Of a stretch of 44,519 nucleotides of DNA, positions 43,076 through 44,519 are shown piece after piece. Position 1 is the first letter of the stretch. The number at the start of each line of letters is the position of its first letter. The translations under genes were made by a program, and so were the position numbers. Origin of the DNA: Morganella morganii H1r (GTDB lineage: Bacteria; Pseudomonadota; Gammaproteobacteria; Enterobacterales; Enterobacteriaceae); NCBI RefSeq assembly GCF_000633515.1, contig NZ_AYMP01000034.1, forward strand, positions 1 through 44,519. The letters are read 5' to 3'. Under the pieces are notes generated by a model. The model saw nothing but the letters and a program-made list of their open reading frames with translations. It was not told the DNA's origin and searched no databases.

Positions 43076-43239
43076 AAACCAACCTGTAACCATGAAATAA
43101 AAAAGTCAGCCGGACTGCCTCGCTGTTGCAAAACAAATCAGACCAAAATTAGGGACAGATGCAATTGTATCTGACTTGGCGTCATAATCCAGCATGAGTT
43201 TCGTATTCTTCGAGATACTCACCATTCGTTGCGTGAGAG

Positions 43240-43282
43240 CCTATCTCACCAGTAGTTGATGATCAACTAGTGATGAGATAGG
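43240..43282. repeat. 43-bp near-perfect palindrome in the tuf-secE gap
   Basis: The two arms, centred on base 43261, pair at 19 of 21 positions (CCTATCTCAC at one end, GTGATGAGATAGG-type at the other, with TTGAT-G-ATCAA at the centre). It lies upstream of secE and just beyond the tuf terminator. It may be an operator, an RNA processing hairpin or a cruciform-prone site; I know no standard role. Confidence 0.75.
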
Positions 43283-43302
43283 TTCTTCATAAAACAACGC
43301 AG

Positions 43303-43330
43303 AAAAAGGGCATCAAATGATGCCCTTTTT
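43303..43330. terminator. tuf terminator, possibly bidirectional
   Basis: AAAAAGGGCATCA (43303-43315) pairs perfectly with TGATGCCCTTTTT (43318-43330), giving T-runs on both strands. It lies 19 bases after the tuf stop. Confidence 0.93.
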
Positions 43331-43349
43331 AGGATTATTACATCCGTAA

Positions 43350-44519
<1,170 letters not shown>

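Noticed and set aside
43076-43349. tRNA genes near tuf, as in the E. coli tufB operon
   Set aside because: In E. coli they lie upstream of tufB, which here is beyond the right edge. No cloverleaf pattern is visible in the tuf-secE gap.

Overview
The window looks like the chromosome of an enteric gammaproteobacterium, most likely Morganella or a close relative in Morganellaceae. The core proteins are very close to Escherichia coli, and base composition is near 50% GC, well above Proteus or Providencia. Gene order matches the E. coli rrn-purHD-hupA-hemE-nudC-thi-rpoBC-tuf segment read in inverted orientation. The genus call is inference; no database search was run.

Layout. 1-400: P1 and P2 promoters of a leftward rRNA operon whose genes lie off the left edge, facing purH with its PurR operator. 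400-3289: purH-purD, the last steps of IMP synthesis and the GAR synthetase step. 3315-7782 (leftward): yjaH, hupA, yjaG, nfi, hemE, nudC. 7873-13284 (rightward): a PhoB-box array followed by six tightly packed genes: a periplasmic binding protein, an alkaline-phosphatase-superfamily hydrolase without a signal peptide, two permeases, an ABC ATPase and a HAD phosphatase. This reads as a phosphate-starvation system that imports an organophosphate or phosphonate and strips its phosphate inside the cell. 13359-14936 (leftward): a chemoreceptor. 15160-20891: a TPP riboswitch and thiCEFSGH.

20960-28875 is an accessory island on the minus strand. In transcription order it carries an orphan vgrG, a DUF4123 adaptor, a GHSLGG lipase effector of the type VI secretion system and two tandem copies of a lipoprotein that is the likely immunity protein. 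Beyond a terminator lie an orphan fragment of the lipase 3' end and two very AT-rich membrane-protein genes, one a CPBP-like protein without its catalytic residues. The order vgrG-adaptor-lipase-immunity matches the Vibrio cholerae VgrG1-Tap1-TseL-TsiV1 cluster. The duplication can be traced to an 8-bp direct repeat.

29499-30812 is a secreted polysaccharide deacetylase. 30897 to the right edge (leftward) is the transcription-translation block, in transcription order tuf (cut by the edge), secE, nusG, rplK, rplA, rplJ, rplL, rpoB, rpoC, with recognisable promoters, an attenuator and terminators.

The conserved blocks are ordinary enteric housekeeping. The two accessory insertions, between nudC and thiC and between thiH and rpoC, hold most of the novelty.
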